64,000 nucleotides of DNA from Bacteroidales bacterium. Lineage in GTDB: Bacteria; Bacteroidota; Bacteroidia; Bacteroidales; UBA932. Below, piece after piece: positions 8,519-17,449 of this stretch; the first letter of the stretch is position 1, and each line of letters begins with the position of its first letter. The notes beneath the pieces were generated by a model, which worked only from the letters and a program-made list of their open reading frames with translations, was not told where the DNA came from and made no database searches. Made by a program: the position numbers and the translations under genes. The stretch is taken from contig WOYW01000016.1 of assembly GCA_011620605.1 (NCBI GenBank), forward strand, positions 62,001 through 126,000, in the 5' to 3' direction.

Positions 8519-10086
8519 TTGTATTGCCAATGATCCAGGGGTTCGGGATTAAAAGGACTTCTGGAGGCTTCCCATTCCATAAACAATTTACGCATATCTG
8601 TTCTGCTTTCCCAAACGATCCGGGCAGAAGCAGTGGCTGCATCCCAACCAAGTCCGTTGAACAAATGGCCGCCACCTCCCTGGGCCCTGTAAGAATTCAT
8701 GACTACATGGTATTTTCTTTCAGGGACAAAGGGAAACCCGTCTGCCATAGCATGAATCTCTATGCGTTCACCTGCCGACCTGTTTTTGTATACCGTGTAT
8801 AAAATGCCTGCACCTGTATCAAAATTGATAATGGAGGTCTGATCGGCGGAATATTCCAGATAATCCTTAATTTCGTAACCCGACATCTCCACTACACACA
8901 GAGAATTTTCATACGGGAACCAGGTAAAGAAATCTTTCAGAAACATTTGCCCTTCTTCTATCACTGAATTAGCCTGAAGTGCAGAAGCAAAGGAAACCTC
9001 CGGCAAAATATCGGATCCCAATCCTGCCATGGCCAGCTGGCCCCGGTGCACTTCATCCACCCATGAACACGGACCCGAAAACACATGATTGCTTTCCATG
9101 CGATGCAGTATTTCTGCAATGGGTTTGTGTTCGTAATCATGCGCCAATTTGAAGTAAGGGGAAAAATCATCCATATATTCCCGATCGGGGGGCAGGTCTT
9201 TCATATCCACCAACACGGGCTGTATCCGGACTTGACTCTTGTCGGGAAACAATGTGATCTCTGCGCGGGCAACAGTTCTGCCACGGGCTCCGGGATTCAT
9301 GAGCCATACGGTATCCCGGTCTCTGTTCACTACAGAATGTATGGCAGGCCGGTGATCGTGTCCGTAACATATCAGATCAATCCCGGGAACGTTTTCTGCT
9401 ATCCACAAGGCTGCATTCTCTTTGCCCAAAGGCCCCCCGGCTCCGCCCCTGGCCCCTGTATGGAACAATCCTATAAGCAGATCGGGATCTTCGTTTTCCC
9501 TGATATGAGACACCCAGTATTGTGCCGAAGCTTCTATAGACAAAAAAGTAAGTCCGGGTCGCAAGCGTTCTGCCACCCACGTGCTGACGTGGGGGGTTAC
9601 CAATCCCAACACGGCCACACGGAAGCCTTTAACAGTAAATATCTTGTATGGAATAAAATAAGGTTCTCCTGTTGATTTTCGGATAATATTTGCCGAGATG
9701 ACAGGAACGCCGGTCTGGCGGTATACCCGGGAAAAAACTTCCATCCCTGCCTCAATGTCATGATTTCCAACGGTTACAGCCGTATAGGGGAACCAGTCAA
9801 AAAAAGCGGCACACAGGTGTTTTCCTGTCGTGTCCACATGACCGGAATAATAAATTGCAGGTGTTCCCTGCAGGTAATCTCCAACATCAAAAAGCATCAG
9901 ATGGGATCCGTATTCTTCCTGAGCATCCCTGATATAGCCCGCCATACCTGCTACTGAGGGATCAAAGCTTCCGTGCAGGTCACTTGTCTCCAGGACACAC
10001 AAAGTGACGGGTTGTTTTGAACAGGCACCGAAAAAAAACAACAGCCCTGCAATAATATAATAGGTGGACCATTTGAAGTTCATCAT
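8515..10086 (-). CDS. 5'-nucleotidase/2',3'-cyclic phosphodiesterase-like lipoprotein (copy 1)
   Basis: 523 aa paralog of the following gene, same architecture. Lipobox FFGAC, then ETSDLHG, DVGDYLQG, VGNHD, GLFHTGARG and CYGHDHRP as metal and catalytic motifs, and a C-terminal nucleotidase domain with SYRAQGGGGHLFNG. Start: GTG 10089, ATG 10086 and ATG 10083 are consecutive codons; ATG 10086 is chosen. A TATATTTG box ends 2 nt before it, so the mRNA is probably leaderless. The upstream gene ends in a terminator whose U-run overlaps this promoter. Confidence 0.88.
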   Translation of the reverse strand: MMNFKWSTYYIIAGLLFFFGACSKQPVTLCVLETSDLHGSFDPSVAGMAGYIRDAQEEYGSHLMLFDVGDYLQGTPAIYYSGHVDTTGKHLCAAFFDWFPYTAVTVGNHDIEAGMEVFSRVYRQTGVPVISANIIRKSTGEPYFIPYKIFTVKGFRVAVLGLVTPHVSTWVAERLRPGLTFLSIEASAQYWVSHIRENEDPDLLIGLFHTGARGGAGGPLGKENAALWIAENVPGIDLICYGHDHRPAIHSVVNRDRDTVWLMNPGARGRTVARAEITLFPDKSQVRIQPVLVDMKDLPPDREYMDDFSPYFKLAHDYEHKPIAEILHRMESNHVFSGPCSWVDEVHRGQLAMAGLGSDILPEVSFASALQANSVIEEGQMFLKDFFTWFPYENSLCVVEMSGYEIKDYLEYSADQTSIINFDTGAGILYTVYKNRSAGERIEIHAMADGFPFVPERKYHVVMNSYRAQGGGGHLFNGLGWDAATASARIVWESRTDMRKLFMEWEASRSPFNPEPLDHWQYK

Positions 10087-10088
10087 CA

Positions 10089-10096
10089 CAAATATA
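10089..10096 (-). promoter_or_regulatory. -7 box of the nucleotidase pair, abutting the start codon
   Basis: Minus strand TATATTTG then TG then ATGATG. The box begins in the U-run of the preceding terminator. Confidence 0.5.
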
Positions 10097-10127
10097 AAAA
10101 AACCGGCTAAAAGTAACTAGCCGGTTT
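10096..10127 (-). terminator. Intrinsic terminator of the OB-fold lipoprotein gene
   Basis: Perfect 10-bp stem AAACCGGCTA (10100-10109) / TAGCCGGTTT (10118-10127) with an 8-nt loop; on the minus strand it is followed by a run of T. It sits 27 nt past the stop of the upstream gene. Confidence 0.85.
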
Positions 10128-10153
10128 CTTTAAAAGATTATTGTTTTCTGCTT

Positions 10154-11683
10154 CTATTGAGCATCTGCAGCTTCGTGCTCTACATAGAACCCGCTGCCCA
10201 CCTGGGGTGTACCTTTGTAGGAAGTTCTCTTGCCCACTATGGTTAGCAAATCACCGGTTTTAAGCCCGGTTTCGGCAACCAAAGTCTGGAATTGCCCCTT
10301 GGCACCGCCCCAACCTGAAAGCAGACCGTAAATGTATACTTCTCCGGTCTCATCTGAAATGTTGAAATTACCGTATTTACCGGCACCTGACAAATCTCCG
10401 GCAGTACCAACCAGGCGATAATATGTATCATCTTCGGCTGCGGTCAGGAAAGCTCCGACGGTTGCTTCAACGACAGGGATATGTGCATCTACTGTGGCGT
10501 TTATACCCTGTGGGGTTCCTTTGTATGAACCACGAGGAGTAATAAGAGTAACTATATCGCCTTCGTTAATGCCCATGTTCTTCCATTGCTTTGTTTTGCC
10601 ATCTGCGTCAAGTACCCCGTAAATGTATACCTCACCGGTGGCATCTTGGATGTAAATATTACCATAATCGCTGCCGGTGTCCCTGGTAATGATACCCGAG
10701 ATGCGGTATTGGGTGGCATCCTCTGCGGCCGCTATAAATTCGGCAACGGTGGCATCAATGATGGCACCGATCTGAGCAACGGTCACCTGTACGGTGGAAG
10801 ATGCGCTCTCTGTGGCAGATGTCAAAGAGATAGTAGCTACGCGGTCACCACCGGCGTTAGGCTGAGCGACAAAAGCCACGCGAGTGGAGTCATCGGCCCC
10901 TTTGATCATAGATTTTACGGAGAGCCAATCGGCATCGTATTCGATTTCCAGGCCATCACCTTTGTATAATACGGCAACTTCAAATTCTCCGCCTTCTTTG
11001 GGAACTTCAACCTCATCCACAGCAGCTTTGATTAAAGAAGGAGTGATCTTGTCAACGGTTACGTCAACCAACTCAATGGTTGAACCGTAAGTGGTGCGGG
11101 GTCCGTGTACCATTACGCGATCTCCTACAGAAAGGCCCAGGCTCAGAAAGTTTTTGGTGTTTCCATAAGCGTCTAAAGTACCGTAAATGTATAAAGTACC
11201 AGTTCCGTCGTTGAGGTACCAGTTGCCGTAAGTGGTCTGGACAATGGAGGTTATTTGTCCTTCTACCCAATAGATCTTGCCGTCAACCCCGTTTTCGATC
11301 ACTTCTTTACAGGTAGAAAGAACAATTTCCTGCGGACCGCAAACTTGTTTTACTGTCAGTATCTGAGTTTTGCCGGCACAGTTAATATAAACTTCGGAAG
11401 CGTTATCGGAATCCGATGCACCTACGGAAAAAGTTACCGTGGTACCTTCAGGAGCAGCGTTACCGCTGGTAGGGCTGACCGTCAACCATTCGGGAATATT
11501 TGTAATATTCCAGGCGTCGGTAGCGGTCAGTTTGATCGTTTTTGAACCTGCATCCGCATCAAAGCCTATATAGGACATGTCCACTTTTACCTCGTCTAAA
11601 GAAGGGATCACAAGTTCATCTTCACAACTTGTCAAAAGTGTTGCAAAAGCAAACAACGATACTAATAAATATTTAAGTTTCAT
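10154..11683 (-). CDS. BACON/OB-fold repeat surface lipoprotein
   Basis: 509 aa. Lipobox LLTSC with Cys20. Domain order from internal similarity: BACON (about 35-113), OB-like unit 1 (118-212), BACON-like 2 (218-304), OB-like 2 (307-402), OB-like 3 (405-500). Each OB-like unit carries YGN-x-x-x-x-D-x-TG-x-(L/V)-YIYG, then a GD-x-(V/L) strand and a (R)-(T/G)-(T/S)-Y motif, the pattern of the OB-fold lipoproteins that Bacteroidota often encode beside secreted nucleases. BACON domains usually bind glycans or mucin-like surfaces. It is 18 nt from the TonB receptor and probably acts with it as a surface binding partner. Nucleic-acid binding is inferred from fold and context only. Confidence 0.75.
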   Translation of the reverse strand: MKLKYLLVSLFAFATLLTSCEDELVIPSLDEVKVDMSYIGFDADAGSKTIKLTATDAWNITNIPEWLTVSPTSGNAAPEGTTVTFSVGASDSDNASEVYINCAGKTQILTVKQVCGPQEIVLSTCKEVIENGVDGKIYWVEGQITSIVQTTYGNWYLNDGTGTLYIYGTLDAYGNTKNFLSLGLSVGDRVMVHGPRTTYGSTIELVDVTVDKITPSLIKAAVDEVEVPKEGGEFEVAVLYKGDGLEIEYDADWLSVKSMIKGADDSTRVAFVAQPNAGGDRVATISLTSATESASSTVQVTVAQIGAIIDATVAEFIAAAEDATQYRISGIITRDTGSDYGNIYIQDATGEVYIYGVLDADGKTKQWKNMGINEGDIVTLITPRGSYKGTPQGINATVDAHIPVVEATVGAFLTAAEDDTYYRLVGTAGDLSGAGKYGNFNISDETGEVYIYGLLSGWGGAKGQFQTLVAETGLKTGDLLTIVGKRTSYKGTPQVGSGFYVEHEAADAQ

Positions 11684-11701
11684 AAGGAATGTTTTAGCTG
11701 A

Positions 11702-14700
11702 TTAGTTAAAGAGATACTTAATACCTATCTGCAGAGACCAGCATTGGTAAATTGAGTGGTTGTAATCCCAGGTACGGGCACCTTCCTGTACTCTTGTCTT
11801 GAATACGGGAATGCCTTCTTCGTTGATGTTGTCTAATTGAAGGATACGTCCGCTCATTGCTTCAGTAGAGAGTATTTTGCTAACACCCCAGGTACTGTTG
11901 AACAGGTTTCCGACGTTCATAAAATCCAAATTGAGCTGAAGGGTGTTCCTGGATTTACCAATATTTACCACGAAATCATGAGAGTAACGGAAGTCAAAAC
12001 GATGGACCCAGGGTGAATAGACACTGTATGCCTCTGCATACTGGCCTTTATGTGTGCTCAGATAAGCATCCTGGTCTGCATAAGCCCAGTAACGGTCGCG
12101 ATCACTTTGAGAAGCAAAAATGATTTCCGTATCGTCTTTTGGAATGTACATTACATCGTATGCAATATTGTCTCCGTTGAAGTCGCCGTTATACATATAG
12201 GTGTAACTGGAACCGCCGCGATAACCTTCATAGAACAGGGAGAAGCGGTTGTTGCTTCTGTCTTTGTAGGAAACCGAAGCAATAACACGGTCAGGAGTTA
12301 CATACTGGGAATTGCTGAGGCCGGCAAAGTTGGGGCCTTCAACAGTAGGAATGTACAGGTATGCAGACTCTGCATTGGACCCGGGCATGCCGGTTACCTG
12401 TTTCATGGCCGTGTGTGTGTAGGACGCCATGATATACAGGTTGTCAACAGGGTTCATATTCAGCGTGAAGTTGGCTGTCCATCCGTAACCTTTCTTGGTG
12501 TTGGAAAGCACGAAAGCATCGGTGTTGGTGAGTTTATATTCAGCCGGATAGATGTGACGTCTGTCGGGGCCGTTCAATGTGGTAAAACCGGCGTTGTCTT
12601 TTATATTCCAGTTTGTCAGACATATCCCGTTGATGGTTTTGTTGAAGATATATTCACCGCTTATAGAGAAGGGGAATGATGTGGGGAAGTTATAATCCAA
12701 CGCGATGGAAGTTTTCCAGACCTGAGGCATTCTGAAATCCGGGTCAATACCATTGATCTGGGAAGGTTTCACACCATCTTCCGGACTTATGGATGTGGGG
12801 AATTTGTCCGGATCCAGGCTATGGAGTTTCGCAATCAGTTCGTCAACATCCGTGATCATACCACCTGCGAATGCTGCCAGTAGGGGATCCGGATTGGCAA
12901 CGCCGCCGCTGTATCTTGTGGAAATAGATGCGATATTCTGTACCATACCCGAGTTGGTGGGCATATTGGTAAAGAATACCAGGGGAAGGCGTCCCGAGAA
13001 TAAACCGGTACCCCCGCGGACTTTAAGCGAGCGGTTCCCTAAAACATCCCAGGTAAATCCAATACGCGGAGAGATCTGAAGTTTGGGTTTAGGCCATTTG
13101 CCGGTATCTATGCTCTTGCCATCGTATTCGATCTCATAAATGGCGTTGTTTCGCATAAGGTCCTTATTGTTGAAAATGATTTCATCCAGGCGAACACCGT
13201 AAGTAAGTTTAAAGTTGTTCCCTACACTCCATTCGTCCTGCAGGTACAGACCAAACTGGTTAAAGCGCACGCGGGCGGCAGGATTTAATTCGCCGTCGTA
13301 GCCGTAAGTAAGGGCTACGGTTTCCGGAACAGCACCGTTAAGGAAATCGTTCAAGCTGCGGTAACGGTAGTAACCTGTACCGTTTCTCATATAGGAGTTG
13401 TCGGCCATCTGGTATTCGAAACTCAGACCTGCGGTTATTTTGTGGCTGCCTTTATAGATGGTAATATCGTCTTTTGCATTAATTACCGTGTTGTGAACCC
13501 CGTTGTTCCAGGTAAACAACTCATAACCGGCAGACATGTAAGGAACGATCGTTTGGGTGATCTGACCATTATCTACTGTATAACCTTCCAGAATATCAAT
13601 GAAGGGGAATTTTGCAGAAGTTGATCCGCGGATATCGTCTAACTGGGAATAGGTTACCAGAAGCTGATTGGATACGTTGTCTCCAAAACGGCTGTTAAGG
13701 TCAACTGAAACGGAATTGACTACATTATCCATAGAGTACATGGAATTGGCAAAAGCCATGGAATACTGACCCAGGCGGCTTTCCGTAGTACGTTGAATAC
13801 AGTTGGAGGAAGAAGCGTTGGTGTTGTTCCAGCCTCTGTTCAATGTGTAGTTGTAACGTACGGCAAGGTTGTGATTCTGGCTGATATTCCAGTCTATACG
13901 GGCCAATATCTTCATATTGCTTTCGTTAGCAGGATAATCAGTATAGGATCCTGTGTCATAACCGTATTTACTACTCAGGAAATCAGAAACTTTCTTCATA
14001 TCGGCCATGGTGGTGCGTGAAATGTAAAGGTCCGTGTTGGCCACGCCGTCTTCTGAAGGTCTCCAACGGTTAACTATGGTAGGAGTATTAGTGTACTCAA
14101 AATTGACAAAGAAGAACAGTTTGTTTTTTACAATGGGGCCACCCAGGGTGACGCCGTAAGTAGTATTGCGGTCAATTCCTCTGTCACCAAGTTCCACGCC
14201 GTCAACGGTGTTGCCCCTCATGTTTTGGTTGCGATGAAAAGCATAGGCACTTCCTCTTAAAGTATTGGTACCGGATTTGGTAATAGCGTTTACGCCACCT
14301 CCAATGAAATTAGTCTGGCGAACATCAAAAGGAGCTATGACCACCTGAACTTCTTCAATGGCATCAATGGAAATCGGGGTCCCGCCACCGGGGAGGCTGG
14401 AACTTAAACCAAAGTTGTTGTTGAAGTTGGCACCGTCAACGGTAAAGTTGGACGAACGACCATCACCTCCGGCAAAGCTCATGCCATTGCCTCCATAAGG
14501 AGAAAGTTTGGCGACGTCTGTAATACTTCTGCTTATTGTGGGCAGTTCCTGGATGTTTCGGTTGGAAATGTTGGTAGAAGAACCAAATTTTTCTCCGGCA
14601 AATGCAGAAGAAGCAGAAGCCACTATCACAATATCCTCCAGTTGAACCGCTTCTTCCTGAAGTTCAATACTTAAATTGTAAAGATCTCCCAGTTGAAGGG

Positions 14701-14989
14701 TAATGTCGGTAAAATTCATAGTCTTGTACCCAACATAAGAAATTTCGACCGTGTAGGGACCACCGGTACGCATACCCTGAACGGTATAGCGACCATCGAT
14801 GTTGGTTACGGCGGCATACATGGTTCCGGAAGGCAAGTGGGTAGCAACAACAGTTACTCCTACTGCAGGAACTCCCGTCTCGTCAGTAATTCTACCTCCC
14901 AGAGACGAAGTGGTTACCTGTGCGTAAGCGCCCACACTCAGAAACATGATCGCCACAAGAGCGAGAAAACATTGAATTGTTTTTTTCAT
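11702..14989 (-). CDS. Oar-like TonB-dependent outer-membrane receptor
   Basis: 1095 aa. Signal peptide ending GAYAQ, then a carboxypeptidase-regulatory-like beta-sandwich (about 25-115, GGRITDETGVPAVGVTVVA) and a plug domain (about 120-250, with TISRSITDVAKLSPYGGNG, FTVDGANFNNNFG and GGVNAITKSGTN). A large 22-strand-type barrel follows, ending in aromatic YLFN. This combination is the Oar/OmpA-related TonB receptor type rather than SusC, and no SusD-like gene accompanies it. It is transcribed with the OB-fold lipoprotein; the endonuclease gene lies just upstream with its own promoter. The substrate is not readable from sequence; context suggests nucleic-acid fragments. Confidence 0.9.
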   Translation of the reverse strand: MKKTIQCFLALVAIMFLSVGAYAQVTTSSLGGRITDETGVPAVGVTVVATHLPSGTMYAAVTNIDGRYTVQGMRTGGPYTVEISYVGYKTMNFTDITLQLGDLYNLSIELQEEAVQLEDIVIVASASSAFAGEKFGSSTNISNRNIQELPTISRSITDVAKLSPYGGNGMSFAGGDGRSSNFTVDGANFNNNFGLSSSLPGGGTPISIDAIEEVQVVIAPFDVRQTNFIGGGVNAITKSGTNTLRGSAYAFHRNQNMRGNTVDGVELGDRGIDRNTTYGVTLGGPIVKNKLFFFVNFEYTNTPTIVNRWRPSEDGVANTDLYISRTTMADMKKVSDFLSSKYGYDTGSYTDYPANESNMKILARIDWNISQNHNLAVRYNYTLNRGWNNTNASSSNCIQRTTESRLGQYSMAFANSMYSMDNVVNSVSVDLNSRFGDNVSNQLLVTYSQLDDIRGSTSAKFPFIDILEGYTVDNGQITQTIVPYMSAGYELFTWNNGVHNTVINAKDDITIYKGSHKITAGLSFEYQMADNSYMRNGTGYYRYRSLNDFLNGAVPETVALTYGYDGELNPAARVRFNQFGLYLQDEWSVGNNFKLTYGVRLDEIIFNNKDLMRNNAIYEIEYDGKSIDTGKWPKPKLQISPRIGFTWDVLGNRSLKVRGGTGLFSGRLPLVFFTNMPTNSGMVQNIASISTRYSGGVANPDPLLAAFAGGMITDVDELIAKLHSLDPDKFPTSISPEDGVKPSQINGIDPDFRMPQVWKTSIALDYNFPTSFPFSISGEYIFNKTINGICLTNWNIKDNAGFTTLNGPDRRHIYPAEYKLTNTDAFVLSNTKKGYGWTANFTLNMNPVDNLYIMASYTHTAMKQVTGMPGSNAESAYLYIPTVEGPNFAGLSNSQYVTPDRVIASVSYKDRSNNRFSLFYEGYRGGSSYTYMYNGDFNGDNIAYDVMYIPKDDTEIIFASQSDRDRYWAYADQDAYLSTHKGQYAEAYSVYSPWVHRFDFRYSHDFVVNIGKSRNTLQLNLDFMNVGNLFNSTWGVSKILSTEAMSGRILQLDNINEEGIPVFKTRVQEGARTWDYNHSIYQCWSLQIGIKYLFN

Positions 14990-15043
14990 AGATGTTTATT
15001 TAGGTTATTATAAGTGACAATAAAAGGTTTTCAAATTTCGGTG

Positions 15044-15051
15044 CAAATATA
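15044..15051 (-). promoter_or_regulatory. -7 promoter box of the TonB receptor gene
   Basis: Minus strand TATATTTG, about 54 nt before ATG 14989, in the 106-nt gap after the endonuclease gene. Confidence 0.45.
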
Positions 15052-15095
15052 TTACAATTCATAAAGAGTTTAAATTAAATTTTCATTACAATTTA

Positions 15096-17180
15096 TCAAT
15101 TCAGGCCCCAATCCTTAGGCGTACAGGACGCCTCAACAGCTTCCTCTATATCATCCGGTAAATTGTGAAAGAAATCAAAGCCGGTCAAAGTTTCTACTTC
15201 CTTTACGTTTTTGGCATCGGCCGCCACCGGATATTCTGTGTTATAGGCCCGGTTCTCGTACCAGAAGGCTATGGAGGAGTACCCCCCGTTTTCTGCCTGA
15301 CCGGCATTATACTTTAACAATACCTTATAATATATCCTGGGAACAGCCACCTGGTTGCCGTCGTTGTCGCTTATATATTCAATGGTCTGATCTTCCTGTG
15401 TTCGGATCATGGCCCCGGTAACCACGTATAAAGTATCGCATGTCCGGGCCCAATCTCTGACGTTTATTTCCAGCCTGGTCCATAAGTTTTGATTGAGCGA
15501 TGCATTTTGCGCTGTCAAATTAGTAAAATAAAATGTACTGGCATTTACATCATACGAGTAAAGACGGTCCGCCGAAGGTAATTGATGTCCACGATCGTAA
15601 GTGGAACCTCCAAAAGAGTAAAACAAAGAGGGCTGATAACGTTTTGGAACCTTAGGGTTGTAATCCCACGCATCTGTGCGGCTGCCGTTACCCATAATAT
15701 CCTGATATAGAGGGTAAGCCACCCATGGCGCCAGGCGGTTTTGCGTATCGTACCAGAAAGAATAATTGCGGACGCTTTTTCCCTTTAGAGTGGTCATGTG
15801 AGATATATAAGCAAAATCATCTTCCGGTAGCACCTTTGGTAATTCGATCCATGATCGCACAGGGTCTGAGACTAGTGCTTCAAAAGGACTTTGTGTAACA
15901 TGCAGGGTCAGTGTCTGCTGGGCGATTGCAGCATCGGTAGTAGAAAAGATTATATCTGCAGTGCGAGATTCCGATAAAGACGGATTTTGATTATAGGTAA
16001 CCGTTACAGGAGTGGAACCACTCCCGGAAGAGGGAGATACGGCAAAACCTTCCGGATCGGTGGAAGTGACCGTCCAGTCCACATTGCCGGCTATAGAGAC
16101 GGTAAACTGTCCACTTTCTCCTGAGACTTCTTTTTCCGTAGTAAAAAGTGTGAACGTGGAAGAGGTATAAAAACGCTCCCCTGTCAAGCCCTCCCAATCT
16201 GAAATTTGTGCAAAAGAGATCTGATAACGTCCGTCATATACACTGGCAATCCCTTTGATCACTCCACTGCCGGAGGGGACGGTAACGTCTTTAAAAGAGG
16301 AATATCTGGAAGAGAAAATATCAAATGTTTCTTCTGTCTGCGCTATCATTCCAATGGAAGTATGGGCAGAACCGATAACAAATGATTTGTTCAGATCTTC
16401 ATCTGTCACTTGCACAGATGGGATGGCTACGTACATTGACTCATACTCACCCGTGACTAACTGCGCTGCTGAAATTTCTTTTGCCACTAGAGTTTCTGTT
16501 CCAACCTTGGTTATATTAGCCAACGGAATGCCGTTTACCTGAAGCGGTCCGTTGTTATATACAGACAACGTTTGTCCCGTAAGCTGAATTTCCACCTTGT
16601 CTCCCTGTTTGAATGCGGTATTGTTTTCAGCACAAAAGAGCTGAATTCCGGCCTCTCCGTCACTGACCACAATAGCTTTCATCGAAGTATAGTTGTTCAG
16701 CCCCCCGTCGTCTATGTGCATGTAATTGCTTATAACAGTGGCCCGTACCACAATTTTGTCCGTAATTGTAACGTCGGACCCTTTATACAACGCTCGCACC
16801 TGGGACACGCTCCTGATTAGGACCTCCTGCTCTTTCTGGGTAATTGTAATTAGCACGTTTTTCTCCGCTGAAGAAACAGTAATATCTGCCATTCGGTCGG
16901 CCCCTGCATTGGCTTGTACGGAAATGGTTAATGTGCCGTTACCCTGCCCCATAATTGGCGTAACGGTAAACCACTTGCCAACACTGGTGTCCCAGGTTTC
17001 TGACACTACCCAGTTGCAATTGGCCGTTATCTGTACAACCTGTTCTCCGGCCGTTGCATCAAAGGTAACCTGCGTCTTGTTTGCGGAAAGATATTGTGGC
17101 TCCGGGACAGGCTCCTCGCCACACCCTGCAAGTAAGAAAGCCAAAACCATGAGCACTCCGGATATTTTGTTATGCTGCAT
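15096..17180 (-). CDS. NUC1-type DNA/RNA non-specific endonuclease lipoprotein with BACON and DUF5689 domains
   Basis: 694 aa. Start at ATG 17180 places a lipoprotein signal (VLAFLLAGC) at the N-terminus; the frame extends further to 17246 without signal features. Domains: BACON 1 (about 30-120, FDATAGEQVVQITANCNW), DUF5689/OB-like region (about 120-330), BACON 2 (about 345-435) and a C-terminal NUC1 endonuclease (about 450-680). The catalytic DRGHQ motif of the beta-beta-alpha-metal family is near residue 530, followed by the conserved Asn region (NLTAQNASLNQNLW) and VVTGAMI. The enzyme should cut DNA and RNA at the cell surface. The neighbours make it the first step of a proposed nucleic-acid scavenging route. 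Confidence 0.88.
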   Translation of the reverse strand: MQHNKISGVLMVLAFLLAGCGEEPVPEPQYLSANKTQVTFDATAGEQVVQITANCNWVVSETWDTSVGKWFTVTPIMGQGNGTLTISVQANAGADRMADITVSSAEKNVLITITQKEQEVLIRSVSQVRALYKGSDVTITDKIVVRATVISNYMHIDDGGLNNYTSMKAIVVSDGEAGIQLFCAENNTAFKQGDKVEIQLTGQTLSVYNNGPLQVNGIPLANITKVGTETLVAKEISAAQLVTGEYESMYVAIPSVQVTDEDLNKSFVIGSAHTSIGMIAQTEETFDIFSSRYSSFKDVTVPSGSGVIKGIASVYDGRYQISFAQISDWEGLTGERFYTSSTFTLFTTEKEVSGESGQFTVSIAGNVDWTVTSTDPEGFAVSPSSGSGSTPVTVTYNQNPSLSESRTADIIFSTTDAAIAQQTLTLHVTQSPFEALVSDPVRSWIELPKVLPEDDFAYISHMTTLKGKSVRNYSFWYDTQNRLAPWVAYPLYQDIMGNGSRTDAWDYNPKVPKRYQPSLFYSFGGSTYDRGHQLPSADRLYSYDVNASTFYFTNLTAQNASLNQNLWTRLEINVRDWARTCDTLYVVTGAMIRTQEDQTIEYISDNDGNQVAVPRIYYKVLLKYNAGQAENGGYSSIAFWYENRAYNTEYPVAADAKNVKEVETLTGFDFFHNLPDDIEEAVEASCTPKDWGLN

Positions 17181-17225
17181 AAGCTTTTCTGCTATAATTA
17201 TGTTTGGAATTAAGTCCGCAAAAAA

Positions 17226-17233
17226 CAAAAATA
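17226..17233 (-). promoter_or_regulatory. -7 promoter box of the endonuclease gene
   Basis: Minus strand TATTTTTG, about 45 nt before ATG 17180. Confidence 0.4.
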
Positions 17234-17380
17234 GAAAATTATCCACCGCTTAAGGTTATATCCTGTCCATAAACGCACCAAGCTTCCGTAACGTTCTGTT
17301 TATAAATGAAATAAATTATCAACAAAGACTCTTTTTTTATAAACAGCAATAATTTTGATTTACCCTGTTAAAAAAAATCT

Positions 17381-17388
17381 TATCTTTG
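17381..17388 (+). promoter_or_regulatory. -7 promoter box of metK
   Basis: TATCTTTG (TAnnTTTG) with a TTTG at 17354-17357 upstream. Transcription would begin around 17393-17396, a few bases ahead of the SAM-II aptamer. Confidence 0.6.
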
Positions 17389-17404
17389 CCCTCCATTAAC
17401 ATAC

Positions 17405-17449
17405 TTGTGGACAGATTTGCCTGCTTGCAACCACGTTAAAAATGCTAAA
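17405..17449 (+). ncRNA. SAM-II (SAM_alpha) riboswitch
   Basis: The leader matches the SAM-II consensus: P1 arms GTGG (17407-17410) and CCAC (17431-17434), loop AGATTTGCCTGCTTGCAA between them, then GTTAAAAATGCTAAA, whose 3' part (TAAA) pairs with the loop TTTG to make the H-type pseudoknot. The pseudoknot strand ends at 17449 and the metK ATG is the next base. SAM binding should therefore hide the start site and block translation when SAM is plentiful. No terminator follows, which supports translational control. Confidence 0.87.

Noticed and set aside
17405-17449. Fifteen extra residues in front of metK
   Set aside because: These bases are the SAM-II aptamer, and MetK proteins begin at the [12 protein letters not shown] region.
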